DNA of 64,000 nucleotides from Clostridiales bacterium (GTDB taxonomy: Bacteria; Bacillota; Clostridia; Christensenellales; Pumilibacteraceae), in NCBI GenBank assembly GCA_022511445.1, contig JAFLVE010000010.1, positions 201,387-265,386 of the forward strand. Reading direction: 5' to 3'. A program made the position numbers and the translations under genes. Position 1 is the first letter of the stretch, and every line of letters begins with the position of its first letter. The notes under the pieces were generated by a model, which was not told the origin of the DNA, ran no database searches, and saw nothing but the letters and a program-made list of their open reading frames with translations. This document shows, piece by piece, positions 9,529 to 20,707 of this stretch.

Positions 9529-9918
9529 TTATACACGACGACGTTTGGGAGGGCGGCAACCGTTATGCGGGATAGGCGACACGTCGCTTATCTCCGTTAC
9601 CTGAAGCCCCACTACTTCCATAGCGCGGATAGCGGATTCTCTGCCGGAGCCGGGGCCCTTGACAAATACCTTTACCGAGCGCAGACCGTGGTCCATTGCG
9701 CGGCGAGCCGCTTCCTCCGCCGCCATTTGTGCGGCGTACGGCGTGGATTTTCTCGAGCCGCGGAATTTGAGTGCGCCCGCCGAGCACGCCGCAATGGCGT
9801 TGCCCTGCTCGTCCGTCACGGTAACAATCGTGTTGTTGAACGAGGCGTGGATATGAACGCAGCCCTTGTCGATATTTTTGGTAATCTTCTTTCTCGAAGA
9901 ACTTTTCTTGACAGCCAT
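9529..9918 (-). CDS. rpsK: 30S ribosomal protein S11
   Basis: [46 protein letters not shown]. Confidence 0.97.
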   Translation of the reverse strand: MAVKKSSSRKKITKNIDKGCVHIHASFNNTIVTVTDEQGNAIAACSAGALKFRGSRKSTPYAAQMAAEEAARRAMDHGLRSVKVFVKGPGSGRESAIRAMEVVGLQVTEISDVSPIPHNGCRPPKRRRV

Positions 9919-9920
9919 TA

Positions 9921-10298
9921 TTACCTCTTCTCCTTCTTCTTACGCGACACGGTGCGCTTCGGACCCTTGCGGGTGCGAGCGTTCTGCTTAGTGTTCTGTC
10001 CGCGAACGGGCAGATTTTTACGGTGTCTTACGCCGCGGTAGCAGCCGATGTCCTTAAGACGCTTGATGTTGAGCTCGACCTCGCGATGAAGATCGCCTTC
10101 CACCTTGATGTTTTTGTCGATATAGGTACGAAGAGCGTTCTCCTGTTCGGCAGTGAGGTCTTTTACGCGAATGTCGGGGTTTACGCCCGTCGCTTTCAGA
10201 ATTTTATCCGCCGTGGGACGACCGATGCCGAAAATGTAAGTAAGGGCAATCTCGATTCGTTTTTCCTTGGGCAGATCGATACCTGCAATTCTTGCCAC
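9921..10298 (-). CDS. rpsM: 30S ribosomal protein S13
   Basis: [51 protein letters not shown]. Confidence 0.97.
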   Translation of the reverse strand: MARIAGIDLPKEKRIEIALTYIFGIGRPTADKILKATGVNPDIRVKDLTAEQENALRTYIDKNIKVEGDLHREVELNIKRLKDIGCYRGVRHRKNLPVRGQNTKQNARTRKGPKRTVSRKKKEKR

Positions 10299-10427
10299 TT
10301 TTTTGACTCCTTAAATGATTTTTGTTGTTGGGTTTAGAGTTTATTTTCTCGCCGCGGCTAAGGCGTGTGGAATGTCGCGCCTATACCCGCTGCGTTATTT
10401 TTAACCTTGTTGCCCGGTACGAACAAA

Positions 10428-10544
10428 TTAACCCTGTCTCTGCTTGTGGTTGGGGTTCTTGCTGCAAATGACCATTACCTTGCCGTGACGGCGGATGACC
10501 TTGCATTTGTCGCACATGGGTTTTACCGAAGATCTGACTTTCAT
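10428..10544 (-). CDS. rpmJ: 50S ribosomal protein L36
   Basis: [38 protein letters not shown] read by eye; below the track's size cut-off. Confidence 0.97.
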   Translation of the reverse strand: MKVRSSVKPMCDKCKVIRRHGKVMVICSKNPNHKQRQG

Positions 10545-10597
10545 GATTGTACTCCTTAATTTAAGGTTGTTGTTGTTTGGGTTTTTCGGAACGGGAG

Positions 10598-10819
10598 CTA
10601 ATTTTTGCTCCTGAATGTAATTATGCCTTTAGTAATGTCGTACGGCGATATTGCTACCTTGACGCGGTCTCCGAGCAATACTTTTATATAGTTGACTCGC
10701 ATTTTGCCCGCTATCGTGCAAAGCACTATCGCCCCGTTATCGAGCTTGACCTTGAACTTGGTGCCCGGAAGGCATTCTTCCACAACGCCTTCGGTTTCGA
10801 TATTGTCACTTCTCGGCAT
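10598..10819 (-). CDS. infA: translation initiation factor IF-1
   Basis: [25 protein letters not shown]...[17 protein letters not shown]. Confidence 0.97.
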   Translation of the reverse strand: MPRSDNIETEGVVEECLPGTKFKVKLDNGAIVLCTIAGKMRVNYIKVLLGDRVKVAISPYDITKGIITFRSKN

Positions 10820-11075
10820 ACATCCTCCTTTCCGAAATGAATTTTTTAATGCGCTTTCTCAGCGCAGCGTTTGTCGGGTGTTCCTCGCCGCTTTCCGCGA
10901 CAACCCGTAAATGCTTTTTTCGTTTGAGCTTCGGCTTTTCCACCGTGCGGCCCTTGCCGTCCGCAATCAGTACGAAGTCCGCGCTCATTTCTGCGATAAC
11001 GACAAAATATTTGCCCTCGTCGTGACCCGATAGGGATACGACCATATCGCCGATTTTAGGCTCGCTGTGGTGCAT
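10806..11075 (-). CDS. KOW-domain RNA-binding protein (L14e-like)
   Basis: [21 protein letters not shown]; position between map and infA as often seen in Clostridia. Confidence 0.8.
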   Translation of the reverse strand: MHHSEPKIGDMVVSLSGHDEGKYFVVIAEMSADFVLIADGKGRTVEKPKLKRKKHLRVVAESGEEHPTNAALRKRIKKFISERRMYAEK

Positions 11076-11084
11076 GTTACCACC

Positions 11085-11825
11085 TCACAATGTGAGTATC
11101 TCGGGTTCGCCGTCCGTTACGATAATCGTGTTTTCGTAATGCGCGGCGTTGCTCCCGTCGGCGGTTTTTACCGTCCACTTGTCGCGGTCGATATACACCT
11201 TCCAGGTGCCGCGCGTTATCATCGGCTCAACCGCTATGCACAGCCCGTTCTTTAATTCGGGACCTGTTCCGCGCCTGCCGAAGTTGGGAACGTCGGGCGG
11301 CTCGTGCATGTTGTGACCTATGCCGTGCCCGGTCAGCGCCCTTACTACGCCGTAACCGTGAATCGTGCAATACATCTCGACGGCGCTTGAAATGTCGCCG
11401 ATCCTATTGCCCGCTTTTGCGTACTCCATTGCCGCAAAAAACGATTTTTCCGCGGCGTCTATAAGCTTTAAATCCGCCTCGGCGCACTTGCCGACGGCAA
11501 ACGTCCTTGCGGCGTCGCCCTGATATCCTTTTAAAAGTGCGGTTATGTCTACAGACACTATGTCGCCCTCTTTTACGAGTGTCAGCGACGGTATGCCGTG
11601 AACAACGACGTCGTTCACGGAAATACAGCTTGCATTGGGATAGCCCTGAAACCCTTTCGACGACGGGGTTGCGCCCATCTTCCGTATCGTCTCTTCGACG
11701 ACCGAATCTATCTCGAGGGTGGTGACGCCCGGTCTTATAAAGTTCTGCGCCGCGTCGAGCGCCTCCTTGACGACACGGCTTGCATTACGCATGCCAACCC
11801 TGTCGGCTTCGGTTTTGACTATCAT
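11085..11825 (-). CDS. map: type I methionyl aminopeptidase
   Basis: NDVVVHGIP, VSVDITALLKGYQGDAARTF, GHGIGHNMHEPP motifs. Confidence 0.96.
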   Translation of the reverse strand: MIVKTEADRVGMRNASRVVKEALDAAQNFIRPGVTTLEIDSVVEETIRKMGATPSSKGFQGYPNASCISVNDVVVHGIPSLTLVKEGDIVSVDITALLKGYQGDAARTFAVGKCAEADLKLIDAAEKSFFAAMEYAKAGNRIGDISSAVEMYCTIHGYGVVRALTGHGIGHNMHEPPDVPNFGRRGTGPELKNGLCIAVEPMITRGTWKVYIDRDKWTVKTADGSNAAHYENTIIVTDGEPEILTL

Positions 11826-12439
11826 TTAAGAACTGCCTCTATCTCGGCGTACACCTCGTCGATCGACTTCATTCCGTCAACCGTTTTAAGCACGCCTTGC
11901 TTTTTGTAGTAGTCGATGAGCGGAGCCGTTTTCTCTGCATACACCTTGAGTCTGTCCTCGACTACCTCGCGCTTGTCGTCGTCGCGAATAATGAGCTCCG
12001 CGCCGCACTCCGTGCATTTCCCGTCGGGGACCTTGTCTACGCTCGTCGTAAACCCGCACTTGGGGCAAACCCTGCGGCTTGCCATGCGGTCGGCTATCTT
12101 GTTAATGTCTGTCTCGAGATACAGCGCCACATCGACCTTGACCGACTTAGCGAGCACTTCCGCCTGAGCGAGGTTCCTCGGAAAGCCGTCGAGCAAAAAT
12201 CCGTTCTTGCAATCCTTTTCCGCTATCCTGTTTTCGAGAAGAGCTATCACGAGGTCGTCGGGAACGAACTTGCCTGCGTCCATGTACGACTTGGCTTTCT
12301 TTCCGAGCTCGGTGCCGTCCGCAATGTTCTTGCGAAGCAAATCGCCCGTCGATACGTGCGGAATATTCATATTCTTGCAGATTATCGCCGATTGCGTGCC
12401 CTTGCCCGATCCCGGCGCGCCCATTATAACAATGTTCAT
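11822..12439 (-). CDS. adk: adenylate kinase, zinc-finger lid
   Basis: MNIVIMGAPGSGKGTQ, DGFPRNLAQA, lid CPKCG...CTECG. Confidence 0.96.
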   Translation of the reverse strand: MNIVIMGAPGSGKGTQSAIICKNMNIPHVSTGDLLRKNIADGTELGKKAKSYMDAGKFVPDDLVIALLENRIAEKDCKNGFLLDGFPRNLAQAEVLAKSVKVDVALYLETDINKIADRMASRRVCPKCGFTTSVDKVPDGKCTECGAELIIRDDDKREVVEDRLKVYAEKTAPLIDYYKKQGVLKTVDGMKSIDEVYAEIEAVLK

Positions 12440-12463
12440 TTTTTCTCCTTTTCCCCTACTTCT

Positions 12464-12620
12464 TTTGGAAAAGAAGTAGGCAAGAAAACCTTAATGGATG
12501 AGCTTGCGCTGTTTGTTGTTGTCTTGCTTTTGTTAAGCTTCCCTCGCCTATCCGTCAAAGAAGTAGGCAAGAAAACTTTGGTTGGGTGCTTGTGCTGTTT
12601 GTTTTTTTTCTTTTGCTTGC
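12464..12620. repeat. direct repeat in the adk-secY spacer
   Basis: AAGAAGTAGGCAAGAAAAC-TT...GCTT/GTGCTGTTTGTT...CTTTTG occurs twice about 88 bp apart. Confidence 0.65.
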
Positions 12621-12670
12621 CACCGAGCCAAACGTAGCGCGCATCACGCGATGTATACGCACCCGGTTGG

Positions 12671-13993
12671 TTATTTTAAGAAGCCCTTGTACTGTTTCAT
12701 CATAAGCTGGCTTTGCAGCTGCTTGTTAAGCTCGAGTGCGACCGAAACTACGATTAGCATACCTGTTGCCGAAAACGCGTTTACGAGCGTTGCGTCTTGG
12801 AGCACTGCCGCGAAGATAACCGACGGGACGAGCGCTATAAACGCAAGGAATATCGCACCGAAAAGCGTAAGACGCTTGCTTATTCTGCTTAAATACTCGG
12901 TGGTCGGCTTGCCGGGGCGAACGCTCTTTATAACGCCGCCGTACTGCTGAATGTTTCTCGAAATGTCCTCGGGATTAAACTCAATCTGCGCGTAGAAGTA
13001 CGAGAAGAAGAGAATTAAGAGAGCGACGAGAACGGAGTATATCGGCGTACCTGCGCCAAGCCACTTGTTCCACCACTGGGAGAAGTCGGACGCGTTGTTT
13101 ATCATCTGCGCTATCATTTGCGGGAAGGTGATAAGCGCCGTAGCGAAGATTATCGGGAGAACGCCGCTTGCATTAAGCTTGACGGGGATATACGTGCTTT
13201 GACCGCCGTACATCTTTCTGCCCTTTATCTGCTTGGCGTACTGGACCTGGACTCTTCTTTCCGCGGTATCGACAAACACGATAAGCATGAATATCGCGAT
13301 AACGAGGAGGAGGAAGCCGACAAGCTCCCAAGGCGCCGTCTCGCTGCCGCCGAACCATTCCTGGAACTTGGCGATAATGGCAAGACCCGCGGACGAGATA
13401 ATACCTACGAATATGAGAAGGCTTATACCGTTGCCGATGCCGTAGTCGGTGATGCGCTCGCCCAACCACATGGTGAGCATTGCGCCCGTCACCATAAGCA
13501 CCGCGATAAAGAAGCCGATTGCGCCGTCGTTGGTGAGCGGTCCGAACACGTCGGTGTAGAACGCGCCCGCACGGTAGAACGAGACGGAAATTGCTATCGA
13601 CTGTGCAATCGCAAGCACCAAGGTGATAATACGGGTTATAAGGGTTATTTTCTTTTTACCCTCGTCGCCCTGCTTGGAATATTCCTGAAGCTTGGGGATA
13701 GCGACGGTTAGAAGCTGGAGTATAATGGAAGCGTTAATGTACGGCGTAACGCCTATCGCAAACAGCGCGCCGTTTTTAAGTGCGTTACCGGTAACGCCGC
13801 TGAGCAGTCCCAACAGACCGTTTTCCGAGAACACGCCGCCCTCCGAGGTAAACGCGGCGTCGAGCGCGCCGAAGTTCAGTCCCGGAATGGGTATCCAGCA
13901 ACCAAGCCTATAAATAAAGAGGAGTCCGATCGTGATTAGTATCTTGGTACGGACCTCTTTATTCTTAAATGCGTTTTTAAGAGTCTCAAACAT
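12671..13993 (-). CDS. secY: preprotein translocase subunit SecY
   Basis: Multi-[47 protein letters not shown]. Confidence 0.96.
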   Translation of the reverse strand: MFETLKNAFKNKEVRTKILITIGLLFIYRLGCWIPIPGLNFGALDAAFTSEGGVFSENGLLGLLSGVTGNALKNGALFAIGVTPYINASIILQLLTVAIPKLQEYSKQGDEGKKKITLITRIITLVLAIAQSIAISVSFYRAGAFYTDVFGPLTNDGAIGFFIAVLMVTGAMLTMWLGERITDYGIGNGISLLIFVGIISSAGLAIIAKFQEWFGGSETAPWELVGFLLLVIAIFMLIVFVDTAERRVQVQYAKQIKGRKMYGGQSTYIPVKLNASGVLPIIFATALITFPQMIAQMINNASDFSQWWNKWLGAGTPIYSVLVALLILFFSYFYAQIEFNPEDISRNIQQYGGVIKSVRPGKPTTEYLSRISKRLTLFGAIFLAFIALVPSVIFAAVLQDATLVNAFSATGMLIVVSVALELNKQLQSQLMMKQYKGFLK

Positions 13994-14438
13994 TGGCGTC
14001 GGCCTCTGCCTTTCCGCCCGCCTTTTCGATCTTTTCCTTGGCGGATTCGGTGTACTTAGCCGCTTTTACGGTAAGCTTTTTGGTGAGTTCGCCGTCGCCC
14101 AAAATCTTGAGGCCGTACGGCTCAACCTTTTTGACTACGCCCGCTTCGACCAAGAGCTTAAGGTCGACTACGGTGCCGTCGTCAAATACGTTAAGGTCGG
14201 ACACGTTGATAACCGTGAATACCTTTTTGAACTTGTTGTTAAAGCCGCGTTTGGGGAGCCTGCGCATAAGCGTAATCTGGCCGCCTTCAAAGCCCGGTCT
14301 TACACCGCCGCCGCTTCGTGCCCACTGACCTTTATGTCCTTTGCCGGATGTCTTGCCAAGCCCCGAGCCAATGCCGCGGCCAAGCCTTTTTGCCTTTGTG
14401 CGCGCGCCGTCGGCGGGCATAAGAGCATGCATCTTCAT
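13986..14438 (-). CDS. rplO: 50S ribosomal protein L15
   Basis: [37 protein letters not shown]. Confidence 0.96.
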   Translation of the reverse strand: MKMHALMPADGARTKAKRLGRGIGSGLGKTSGKGHKGQWARSGGGVRPGFEGGQITLMRRLPKRGFNNKFKKVFTVINVSDLNVFDDGTVVDLKLLVEAGVVKKVEPYGLKILGDGELTKKLTVKAAKYTESAKEKIEKAGGKAEADANV

Positions 14439-14487
14439 AAACTAAATCCTCCTGTTTTTTCGTCTCCGCAGTGTGCGGAAAACGGAG

Positions 14488-14661
14488 TTACGCTTCTTCT
14501 ACGGTGACCAAATGCTTAACCGTAAAAACCATACCGCGCGTTGCCGGATTGTCGGGAAGCGTTACCGTCTGACGAATCTTTTTGAGCCCGAGCGCCTCTA
14601 CGGTGCGCTGCTGTTTAACAAGCCTGCCCGCCGTGCTCTTTACGAGCGTTATGCGGAGCAT
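14488..14661 (-). CDS. rpmD: 50S ribosomal protein L30
   Basis: [33 protein letters not shown]; internal ATG with AGGAAG SD preferred to the longer track ORF. Confidence 0.9.
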   Translation of the reverse strand: MLRITLVKSTAGRLVKQQRTVEALGLKKIRQTVTLPDNPATRGMVFTVKHLVTVEEA

Positions 14662-14706
14662 CTTCTGCTCTTCCTTTTTTTCTTTCTTAGCCATGTGTCA
14701 CCTCGA

Positions 14707-15231
14707 TTAGCCGAGTATTTCCTCGACGGTCTTGCCGCGGAGTGCGGCGACCTGGTCGAGCGTGCGGAGGCTGGTAAGCGCGTTCATCGTCGCCTTTACG
14801 ACGTTGATCGGGTTACGGGAGCCGTAGCACTTGGTTGTGATGTTGTTAATTCCGCAGAGCTCGAGCACCGCACGAACGCTACCGCCGGCTATAACGCCTC
14901 GACCTTCGGGTGCGGGACGGAGAAGAACGGAGCTGCAGGAATACTTGCCGAGCGCCTCGTGCGGAATGGAAGTTCCGTTAAGCGAGATGACCTGCATATT
15001 GCGGCGCGCCGCCTGCTCTGCCTTTTTGATAGCCTCGGGAACCTCGGTGGCCTTGCCCATGCCGATACCGACCTTGCCCTTGCCGTCACCCGCAACGACG
15101 AGTGCGGCGAAGCTGCTGTTTCTGCCGCCCTTAACGACCTTGCAGACGCGGCGCGTAGTAACGAGCTTGGTCTTGATTCCGTCGTCGACGGTGTCTTTTT
15201 CTCTTTTCTTTTTGAAGTCTTCGCGTGCCAT
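14707..15231 (-). CDS. rpsE: 30S ribosomal protein S5
   Basis: RRVCKVVKGGRNSSFAALVVAGDGKGKVGIGMGKA. Confidence 0.96.
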   Translation of the reverse strand: MAREDFKKKREKDTVDDGIKTKLVTTRRVCKVVKGGRNSSFAALVVAGDGKGKVGIGMGKATEVPEAIKKAEQAARRNMQVISLNGTSIPHEALGKYSCSSVLLRPAPEGRGVIAGGSVRAVLELCGINNITTKCYGSRNPINVVKATMNALTSLRTLDQVAALRGKTVEEILG

Positions 15232-15240
15232 GATCCACCT

Positions 15241-15603
15241 CTAAAATTGGAGTCCCGCAGCTCGTGCCGCGTCGGCGAGGGCCTTAACCCTGCCGGTGTA
15301 AAGGTATCCGCCGCGGTCGAAGACCACTTCCTTTATACCCTTTTTAAGCGCTAACTCTGCGATTTGCTTTCCGACAACCGCCGCCTGTTCCGTCTTTGTC
15401 TTGCCCTTGCCGTCAAAGCCCTTTGCTTTGGTGCCGGCGGAAACGAGGGTGACGCCCTTTACGTCGTCGATTACCTGAACGTAGACGTTGCTCGTGGAGC
15501 GGTAAACCGACAGTCTCGGACGCTCCGCCGTGCCCTTAAGGTAATGACGGAGACGCGCGTGGCGCTTCATACGAATCTTGTTTTTATCAATCTTCTTAAT
15601 CAT
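15241..15603 (-). CDS. rplR: 50S ribosomal protein L18
   Basis: [47 protein letters not shown]. Confidence 0.96.
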   Translation of the reverse strand: MIKKIDKNKIRMKRHARLRHYLKGTAERPRLSVYRSTSNVYVQVIDDVKGVTLVSAGTKAKGFDGKGKTKTEQAAVVGKQIAELALKKGIKEVVFDRGGYLYTGRVKALADAARAAGLQF

Positions 15604-15614
15604 GTGCTGCTCTC

Positions 15615-16160
15615 CTACTTCTTGCCTGCGGTCTTAGCCTCTTTGCGGAGGACGACCTCGTCGCTGTAATGCAGCCCGTAGCCGTGGTACGGCTCGACGG
15701 GGCGCTTGGACTTGATTTGTGCGGCAACCTGACCGACGAACGCCTTGTTGATTCCGCTGACTACTATCTGGAGCGGATCGGGGCACGTAACGGTGATGCC
15801 TTCGGGCACCGTATATTCTACCGGCTTGCTGTATCCGATGTTCATAACAAGCTTGTTGCCCGTAACAGCGCATTTGTAACCGACGCCGGCGACGATGAGA
15901 GTCTTTTTGAACGGCTCCGTTACGCCCTTTACCATGTCGGCTATAAGCTGACGGTACAGTCCGTGATACGCGCGAGTCTGCTTAAGTTCGTTTTTGCGCT
16001 CGACGTGAACGACGCTTCCGTCAACCTTAACGTCGATATCGGGGCAGACGATTTCCTGTGTGAGCTCGCCGAGCTTGCCTTTAACCGTAACCACGTGGCC
16101 GTCAAAACTGACCGTGACGCCCGCGGGCAGGTCGATTTGTTTTTTTCCTATACGAGACAT
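15615..16160 (-). CDS. rplF: 50S ribosomal protein L6
   Basis: [37 protein letters not shown]. Confidence 0.96.
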   Translation of the reverse strand: MSRIGKKQIDLPAGVTVSFDGHVVTVKGKLGELTQEIVCPDIDVKVDGSVVHVERKNELKQTRAYHGLYRQLIADMVKGVTEPFKKTLIVAGVGYKCAVTGNKLVMNIGYSKPVEYTVPEGITVTCPDPLQIVVSGINKAFVGQVAAQIKSKRPVEPYHGYGLHYSDEVVLRKEAKTAGKK

Positions 16161-16169
16161 ACCGCCCTC

Positions 16170-16565
16170 CTACCAAACGTAGGCGAGAACTTCCCCGCCC
16201 ACCTTCAGCTGTCTTGCCTTCTTGTCGGTCATTACACCGCGCGAGGTAGAGATTATTGCAATGCCGTACCCGCCGAGGACCTTGGGAAGATCCTCGCAGC
16301 CGCAGTAAACGCGGAGACCGGGTTTACTGATGCGCTTCAAGCTTGTAATGGCATTCTTGTTGCCGGCATACTTGAGCACGACCTTGATGTTGCTGTGACC
16401 GTTTTCTTCGACAACCTCACCCGAAGTGACGAAGCCTTCCTCGACGAGAATGTCGACAATGGACTTTTTCATCTTGGACGCAGGTATCGATACGGTTTCG
16501 TGACGCGCCGTAACGGCGTTGCGAATTCTTGTGAGCAAATCCGCGATAGGATCTGTTGTAACCAT
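16170..16565 (-). CDS. rpsH: 30S ribosomal protein S8
   Basis: [54 protein letters not shown]. Confidence 0.96.
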   Translation of the reverse strand: MVTTDPIADLLTRIRNAVTARHETVSIPASKMKKSIVDILVEEGFVTSGEVVEENGHSNIKVVLKYAGNKNAITSLKRISKPGLRVYCGCEDLPKVLGGYGIAIISTSRGVMTDKKARQLKVGGEVLAYVW

Positions 16566-16579
16566 AACTTATACCCTCC

Positions 16580-16765
16580 TTACCAACTCGACTTCTTTAC
16601 GCCGGGGATTTCGCCCTTGTACGCAAGATTGCGGAAGCAAATTCTGCATATACCGTACTTTCTTAATACGGAATGCGGTCTGCCGCAGATACTGCAACGC
16701 GTGTAAGCGCGCGTCGTGTACTTGGGCACCCTTTGCTGTTTGTTTATCATCGCTTTTTTAGCCAT
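16580..16765 (-). CDS. rpsN: 30S ribosomal protein S14, zinc-binding type Z
   Basis: [38 protein letters not shown]. Confidence 0.96.
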   Translation of the reverse strand: MAKKAMINKQQRVPKYTTRAYTRCSICGRPHSVLRKYGICRICFRNLAYKGEIPGVKKSSW

Positions 16766-16815
16766 GTTTTTTACTCCTGTTAATCCTTGATTGATGAACG
16801 GACCGCCGAAAGCTG

Positions 16816-17439
16816 TCAGTTCTTGAACGGCATGCCGAGCTTTGTCAAAAGGAGTTTTGCCTCCTCGTCCGTCTCGGCGGTCGTGACGATGTCCACGTCA
16901 AAGCCGCGGATCTTTTCTATAAGCTCGTACGAGATTTCGGGGAATATCGTCTGGTCCTTAATGCCGACGGCGTAGTTGCCTCTGCCGTCGAAGGATTTGC
17001 CCGATATGCCGCGGAAGTCGCGGACGCGCGGGAGAGCTACGGACACGAGCCTGTCGATAAACTCGTAAGCGTTTTCGCCGCGAAGCGTAACCTTAATCGC
17101 TATCGACTGTCCTTCACGAAGCTTAAAGTTACTGACCGACTTTTTCGCTTTTACGAGGATGCTCTTTTGTCCCGCAATGGCTTCAAGCTCCGCTTGAGCG
17201 AGCTGGATGCTCTTGCTGTTGTCTTTAATATCGCCGAGGCGCATGTTGAGAACAACTTTTTCGATCTTGGGGACCTGATTGATGTTCTTGTAGCCGCGCT
17301 CCGCCATGAGCTGGGGCACGATCTCCTCGCGATAACGACGGCGGAGACGGTAACGCTCCGGATTCGTCGATTTGACCGGTCTGCCGCTGGGCGCGGCGGT
17401 CTCGGTCGCCTTTTTGGTTTTGGTCGATTTGTCTGCCAT
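16816..17439 (-). CDS. rplE: 50S ribosomal protein L5 with an N-terminal extension of about 25 aa
   Basis: [31 protein letters not shown] preceded by [29 protein letters not shown]. Confidence 0.95.
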   Translation of the reverse strand: MADKSTKTKKATETAAPSGRPVKSTNPERYRLRRRYREEIVPQLMAERGYKNINQVPKIEKVVLNMRLGDIKDNSKSIQLAQAELEAIAGQKSILVKAKKSVSNFKLREGQSIAIKVTLRGENAYEFIDRLVSVALPRVRDFRGISGKSFDGRGNYAVGIKDQTIFPEISYELIEKIRGFDVDIVTTAETDEEAKLLLTKLGMPFKN

Positions 17440-17452
17440 TACCGATTACTCC

Positions 17453-17911
17453 TTATTCTGTTTTACCGTCGTCACTTTCTGCGACGGGAACTTTTTTCGT
17501 CGACTTCTTGGGCTTTTCGGACTTTTCGGGCGCTTCCGCCTTTTCGTCCTTAGCCTTTTTGTCAGACTTTTTCTTGGTCTTATCCGCCTTTACCGCCGGC
17601 TCCAAGCTCGCGCCGCACTTAGCGCACACGCGCGCGTTTTTGCCGTTTATCTCTTGATGACGGACTCTTACGCTCTTGCCGCACGCGGGGCAGATTATCT
17701 GCACGTTGCTCACGTCGATAGGAGCTTCGACCTGTACCTTTGCCGACTGCTCGCTCGCGGAACGCGCCTTGCGGTGATGCGTAGCCTTATTGACACCCTC
17801 GACGAGAACCTTTCCGGTCTTGGGATCGGTTGCCAAAACTTTTCCGGTTTTGCCCTTGTCTTTGCCGGTCAAAACCTTTACATTGTCGCCCTTTCTCACA
17901 TTAAGATTCAT
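17453..17911 (-). CDS. rplX: 50S ribosomal protein L24 with a charged C-terminal extension
   Basis: VRKGDNVKVLTGKDKGKTGKVL; CPACGK...CAKCG; tail VKADKTKKKSDKKAKDEKAEAPEKSEKPKKSTKK. Confidence 0.93.
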   Translation of the reverse strand: MNLNVRKGDNVKVLTGKDKGKTGKVLATDPKTGKVLVEGVNKATHHRKARSASEQSAKVQVEAPIDVSNVQIICPACGKSVRVRHQEINGKNARVCAKCGASLEPAVKADKTKKKSDKKAKDEKAEAPEKSEKPKKSTKKVPVAESDDGKTE

Positions 17912-17926
17912 TTTGTCTTATCTCCG

Positions 17927-18295
17927 TTAGATTACTTCGGGTGCCAAAGATATGATCTTTGTAAAGTCGCGGTCGCGAAGCTCGCGCGCAATCGGTCCGA
18001 AAATACGGGTGCCGCGCGGCTGCTTCTGGTTGTCTATAATAACGGCGGCATTGTCGTCGAAACGGATATGCGATCCGTCGGGACGGCCTACGCCTTGATG
18101 CGTGCGGACAATAACAGCCTTGACGACGTCGCCCTTTTTGACGGTGCCGCCCGGCTGCGCGGATTTGACCGACGCCGTGATGATGTCGCCGATATTCCCG
18201 CTCTTACGGAGCGAGCCGCCCATTACCTGTATGCACATAATCTCTTTTGCGCCGGTGTTGTCGGCAACCTTGAGATACGATTGAGCCTGTATCAT
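17927..18295 (-). CDS. rplN: 50S ribosomal protein L14
   Basis: [28 protein letters not shown]. Confidence 0.97.
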   Translation of the reverse strand: MIQAQSYLKVADNTGAKEIMCIQVMGGSLRKSGNIGDIITASVKSAQPGGTVKKGDVVKAVIVRTHQGVGRPDGSHIRFDDNAAVIIDNQKQPRGTRIFGPIARELRDRDFTKIISLAPEVI

Positions 18296-18397
18296 GATTT
18301 ACTCCTGTTTGGGCGGAGCTACTCGCCGCCCCGATTCGTGATTGTGGTGTCCTGTTTTATGCCTAATCAGGCAGTGCGCTTTTGCACACAAGGAACG

Positions 18398-18658
18398 TTA
18401 TTTAGCCTTTTCCACAATGCGGTTTACTCGCCAGCACTTATCCTTGCTGATAGGTCGGGTCTCGATAATCTCCACCCTGTCGCCGATACCGCACTCGTTG
18501 TTTTCGTCGTGTGCCTTATAGCGCTTTCTGCGCGTGACCGTCTTTTTGTAAAGCGGGTGCTTGTACTTTTCGACGATCGACACGACGACCGTTTTGTCCA
18601 TCTTATCGGATACGACAAGTCCTTCGCGGACCTTTCTGTCGTTACGAACCTCTTCCAT
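18398..18658 (-). CDS. rpsQ: 30S ribosomal protein S17
   Basis: [42 protein letters not shown]. Confidence 0.96.
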   Translation of the reverse strand: MEEVRNDRKVREGLVVSDKMDKTVVVSIVEKYKHPLYKKTVTRRKRYKAHDENNECGIGDRVEIIETRPISKDKCWRVNRIVEKAK

Positions 18659-18864
18659 TACTTGACCTCCTTGTTCGCGCGGAGCTCACGCTCTCTCATA
18701 ACCGTTTTAACGCGCGCGATGTCGCGGCGAACATTCTGAATCTGCAAGGGGTTGCTTAACTGGCCCGTTGCGTGCGAGAATCTGAGGTTGAACAGCTCCG
18801 CCTTGAGCGACGCAAGCTTTTCGACGAGATCCGCGTCTGTTAATTCATGAACTTTCTCTTTCAT
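18658..18864 (-). CDS. rpmC: 50S ribosomal protein L29
   Basis: [49 protein letters not shown]. Confidence 0.96.
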   Translation of the reverse strand: MKEKVHELTDADLVEKLASLKAELFNLRFSHATGQLSNPLQIQNVRRDIARVKTVMRERELRANKEVK

Positions 18865-19337
18865 TATTCGCCCTCCTTAACTTCTACGGTCGGTGCGGGC
18901 GCTTCCTTTTCCGCCTGCGCCGCCTCGAGCTCTGCGCGCGAGACTATCTTGCAACGGACGGGAAGCTTGTACGACGCGAGCCTTAACGCTTCGCGCGCAA
19001 TCGGTTCCGCAACGCCCGCCATCTCAAACATTATGGTGCCGGGCTTTACTACCGCCGCCCAGTACTCGGGTGCGCCCTTACCGGAACCCATTCGGGTGTC
19101 GGCGGGTTTTTTGGAGTACGGCTTGTGCGGGAAAATGCAAATCCAAACCTGACCGCCGCGCTTTGTGTAACGAGTCATCGCAACACGCGCCGCCTCTATC
19201 TGGTTGGAGGTTATCCTGCCCGGGTCCTGGCTGACAATCGCGTATTCGCCGTAAGCGAAGGTGTTGCCGCGGGTCGCCTTGCCCTTCATTCTGCCGCGCT
19301 GAACTCTGCGGTGTTTTACTTTATTGGGAGCTAACAT
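18864..19337 (-). CDS. rplP: 50S ribosomal protein L16
   Basis: [51 protein letters not shown]. Confidence 0.96.
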   Translation of the reverse strand: MLAPNKVKHRRVQRGRMKGKATRGNTFAYGEYAIVSQDPGRITSNQIEAARVAMTRYTKRGGQVWICIFPHKPYSKKPADTRMGSGKGAPEYWAAVVKPGTIMFEMAGVAEPIAREALRLASYKLPVRCKIVSRAELEAAQAEKEAPAPTVEVKEGE

Positions 19338-20011
19338 TATTCGCCCTCCTTATCGGCGGCCGCCGCGGGGACCGTGGTCTTACCGAGGACGTCGCCTTTG
19401 TAAATCCATACTTTTACGCCGAGCACGCCGAACGTAGTCTTTGCGATGCAGAAGCCGTAGTCGATATCGGCGCGGAGCGTTTGCAGAGGAATACTTCCCT
19501 CTTGATAGTGCTCGGCACGAGCGATTTCCGCTCCGTCGAGACGTCCGCCTACCTGCACCTTAACGCCCTTGGCGCCCGCATGCATAGCCTTGCTCATCGC
19601 CTGCTTCATGGTGCGGCGGAAGAACGCGCGCTTTTCGAGCTGTGCCGCAATGCTTTCCGCAAGAAGCTTGGCGTTGAGGTCGGGGTGCTTGACCTCGTTG
19701 ATGTTGACGTAAATCTTCTTTCCGCCGGTGAGCTTTTCGAGATGCTTTCTGAGCTCGTCCACGCCCGCATGCTTCTGACCGATAATCTTGCCGGGGAACT
19801 GCGTGTGAATGTAGACAAGTACCTTGCCCTGCGGACGCTCGATAACAACCTTGCTTATTCCGCACGACTTGTATTTCTGCTCGATAAACTCGCGGATTTT
19901 ATGATCTTCGAGTACGAATGCGGCAAACTCCTTTTTGCTCGCAAACCACTGCGAATTCCACTTTTCAATGACGCCGACGCGCAAACCGTGGGGATTGACT
20001 TTCTGACCCAT
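19337..20011 (-). CDS. rpsC: 30S ribosomal protein S3
   Basis: [29 protein letters not shown]. Confidence 0.97.
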   Translation of the reverse strand: MGQKVNPHGLRVGVIEKWNSQWFASKKEFAAFVLEDHKIREFIEQKYKSCGISKVVIERPQGKVLVYIHTQFPGKIIGQKHAGVDELRKHLEKLTGGKKIYVNINEVKHPDLNAKLLAESIAAQLEKRAFFRRTMKQAMSKAMHAGAKGVKVQVGGRLDGAEIARAEHYQEGSIPLQTLRADIDYGFCIAKTTFGVLGVKVWIYKGDVLGKTTVPAAAADKEGE

Positions 20012-20013
20012 GA

Positions 20014-20406
20014 TTACTGCTCCTCCTTGGTGTCGAGTATGACGGTAATGTGGCTGGTGCGCTTTAAGATGTGATGCGCCCTGCCCTTGCTTACCGGCTG
20101 GTAACGCTTAAGCGTCGGACCCTGATCCGCATAGGCTTCCGCAACGTAAAGATCGGATATGGATAAATCCTGATTGTGCTCTGCGTTTGCCGCCGCGGAG
20201 TTAAGAACCTTAAATACGGCTTCGCTCGCCGCCTTGGGCGTAGCTTGGAGTATCGCCATCGCCTCGTTAACCGACTTGCCGCGAATAAGCGCAAGTACGA
20301 TACGCACTTTGTCGGGTGCGATACGGACGTGTTTGGCGGTCGCATGAGGGCGCTTTTCGCGCAGCTCTTTGACTCTTTCCGTTTTTAACTTCATTCTTGT
20401 AGCCAT
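20014..20406 (-). CDS. rplV: 50S ribosomal protein L22
   Basis: [40 protein letters not shown]. Confidence 0.96.
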   Translation of the reverse strand: MATRMKLKTERVKELREKRPHATAKHVRIAPDKVRIVLALIRGKSVNEAMAILQATPKAASEAVFKVLNSAAANAEHNQDLSISDLYVAEAYADQGPTLKRYQPVSKGRAHHILKRTSHITVILDTKEEQ

Positions 20407-20415
20407 AGCTTCTCC

Positions 20416-20694
20416 TTATTTGCCCTTCGTCGTCTTTTCGCCGGCGTGGCCGAGGAATGTTCTCGTAGGAGCAAACTCGCCCAGCTTGTGTCCGACCATG
20501 TCGGTAGTCACGTACACGGGGATAAACTTTTTGCCGTTATGCACCGCAAAAGTAAGCCCGACGAACTGCGGGAATATGGTGGACGCGCGCGACCAGGTTT
20601 TAATGGGTCGCTTGTCCGCCGTTTCTGCCATCGCCTCCGCCTTTTTCATCAGCTTGGCGTCAACATAGTATCCTTTTTTTGTCGATCTTGACAT
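20416..20694 (-). CDS. rpsS: 30S ribosomal protein S19
   Basis: [51 protein letters not shown]. Confidence 0.97.
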   Translation of the reverse strand: MSRSTKKGYYVDAKLMKKAEAMAETADKRPIKTWSRASTIFPQFVGLTFAVHNGKKFIPVYVTTDMVGHKLGEFAPTRTFLGHAGEKTTKGK

Positions 20695-20707
20695 ATCTTA
20701 AAGCTCC

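Noticed and set aside
12582-12950. 122-aa plus-strand ORF across the adk-secY spacer
   Set aside because: Mostly antisense secY plus repeat sequence.
17372-18739. 455-aa plus-strand ORF antisense to rplE/rplX/rplN/rpsQ
   Set aside because: Spans several certain ribosomal protein genes on the opposite strand; composition is anti-codon-like.
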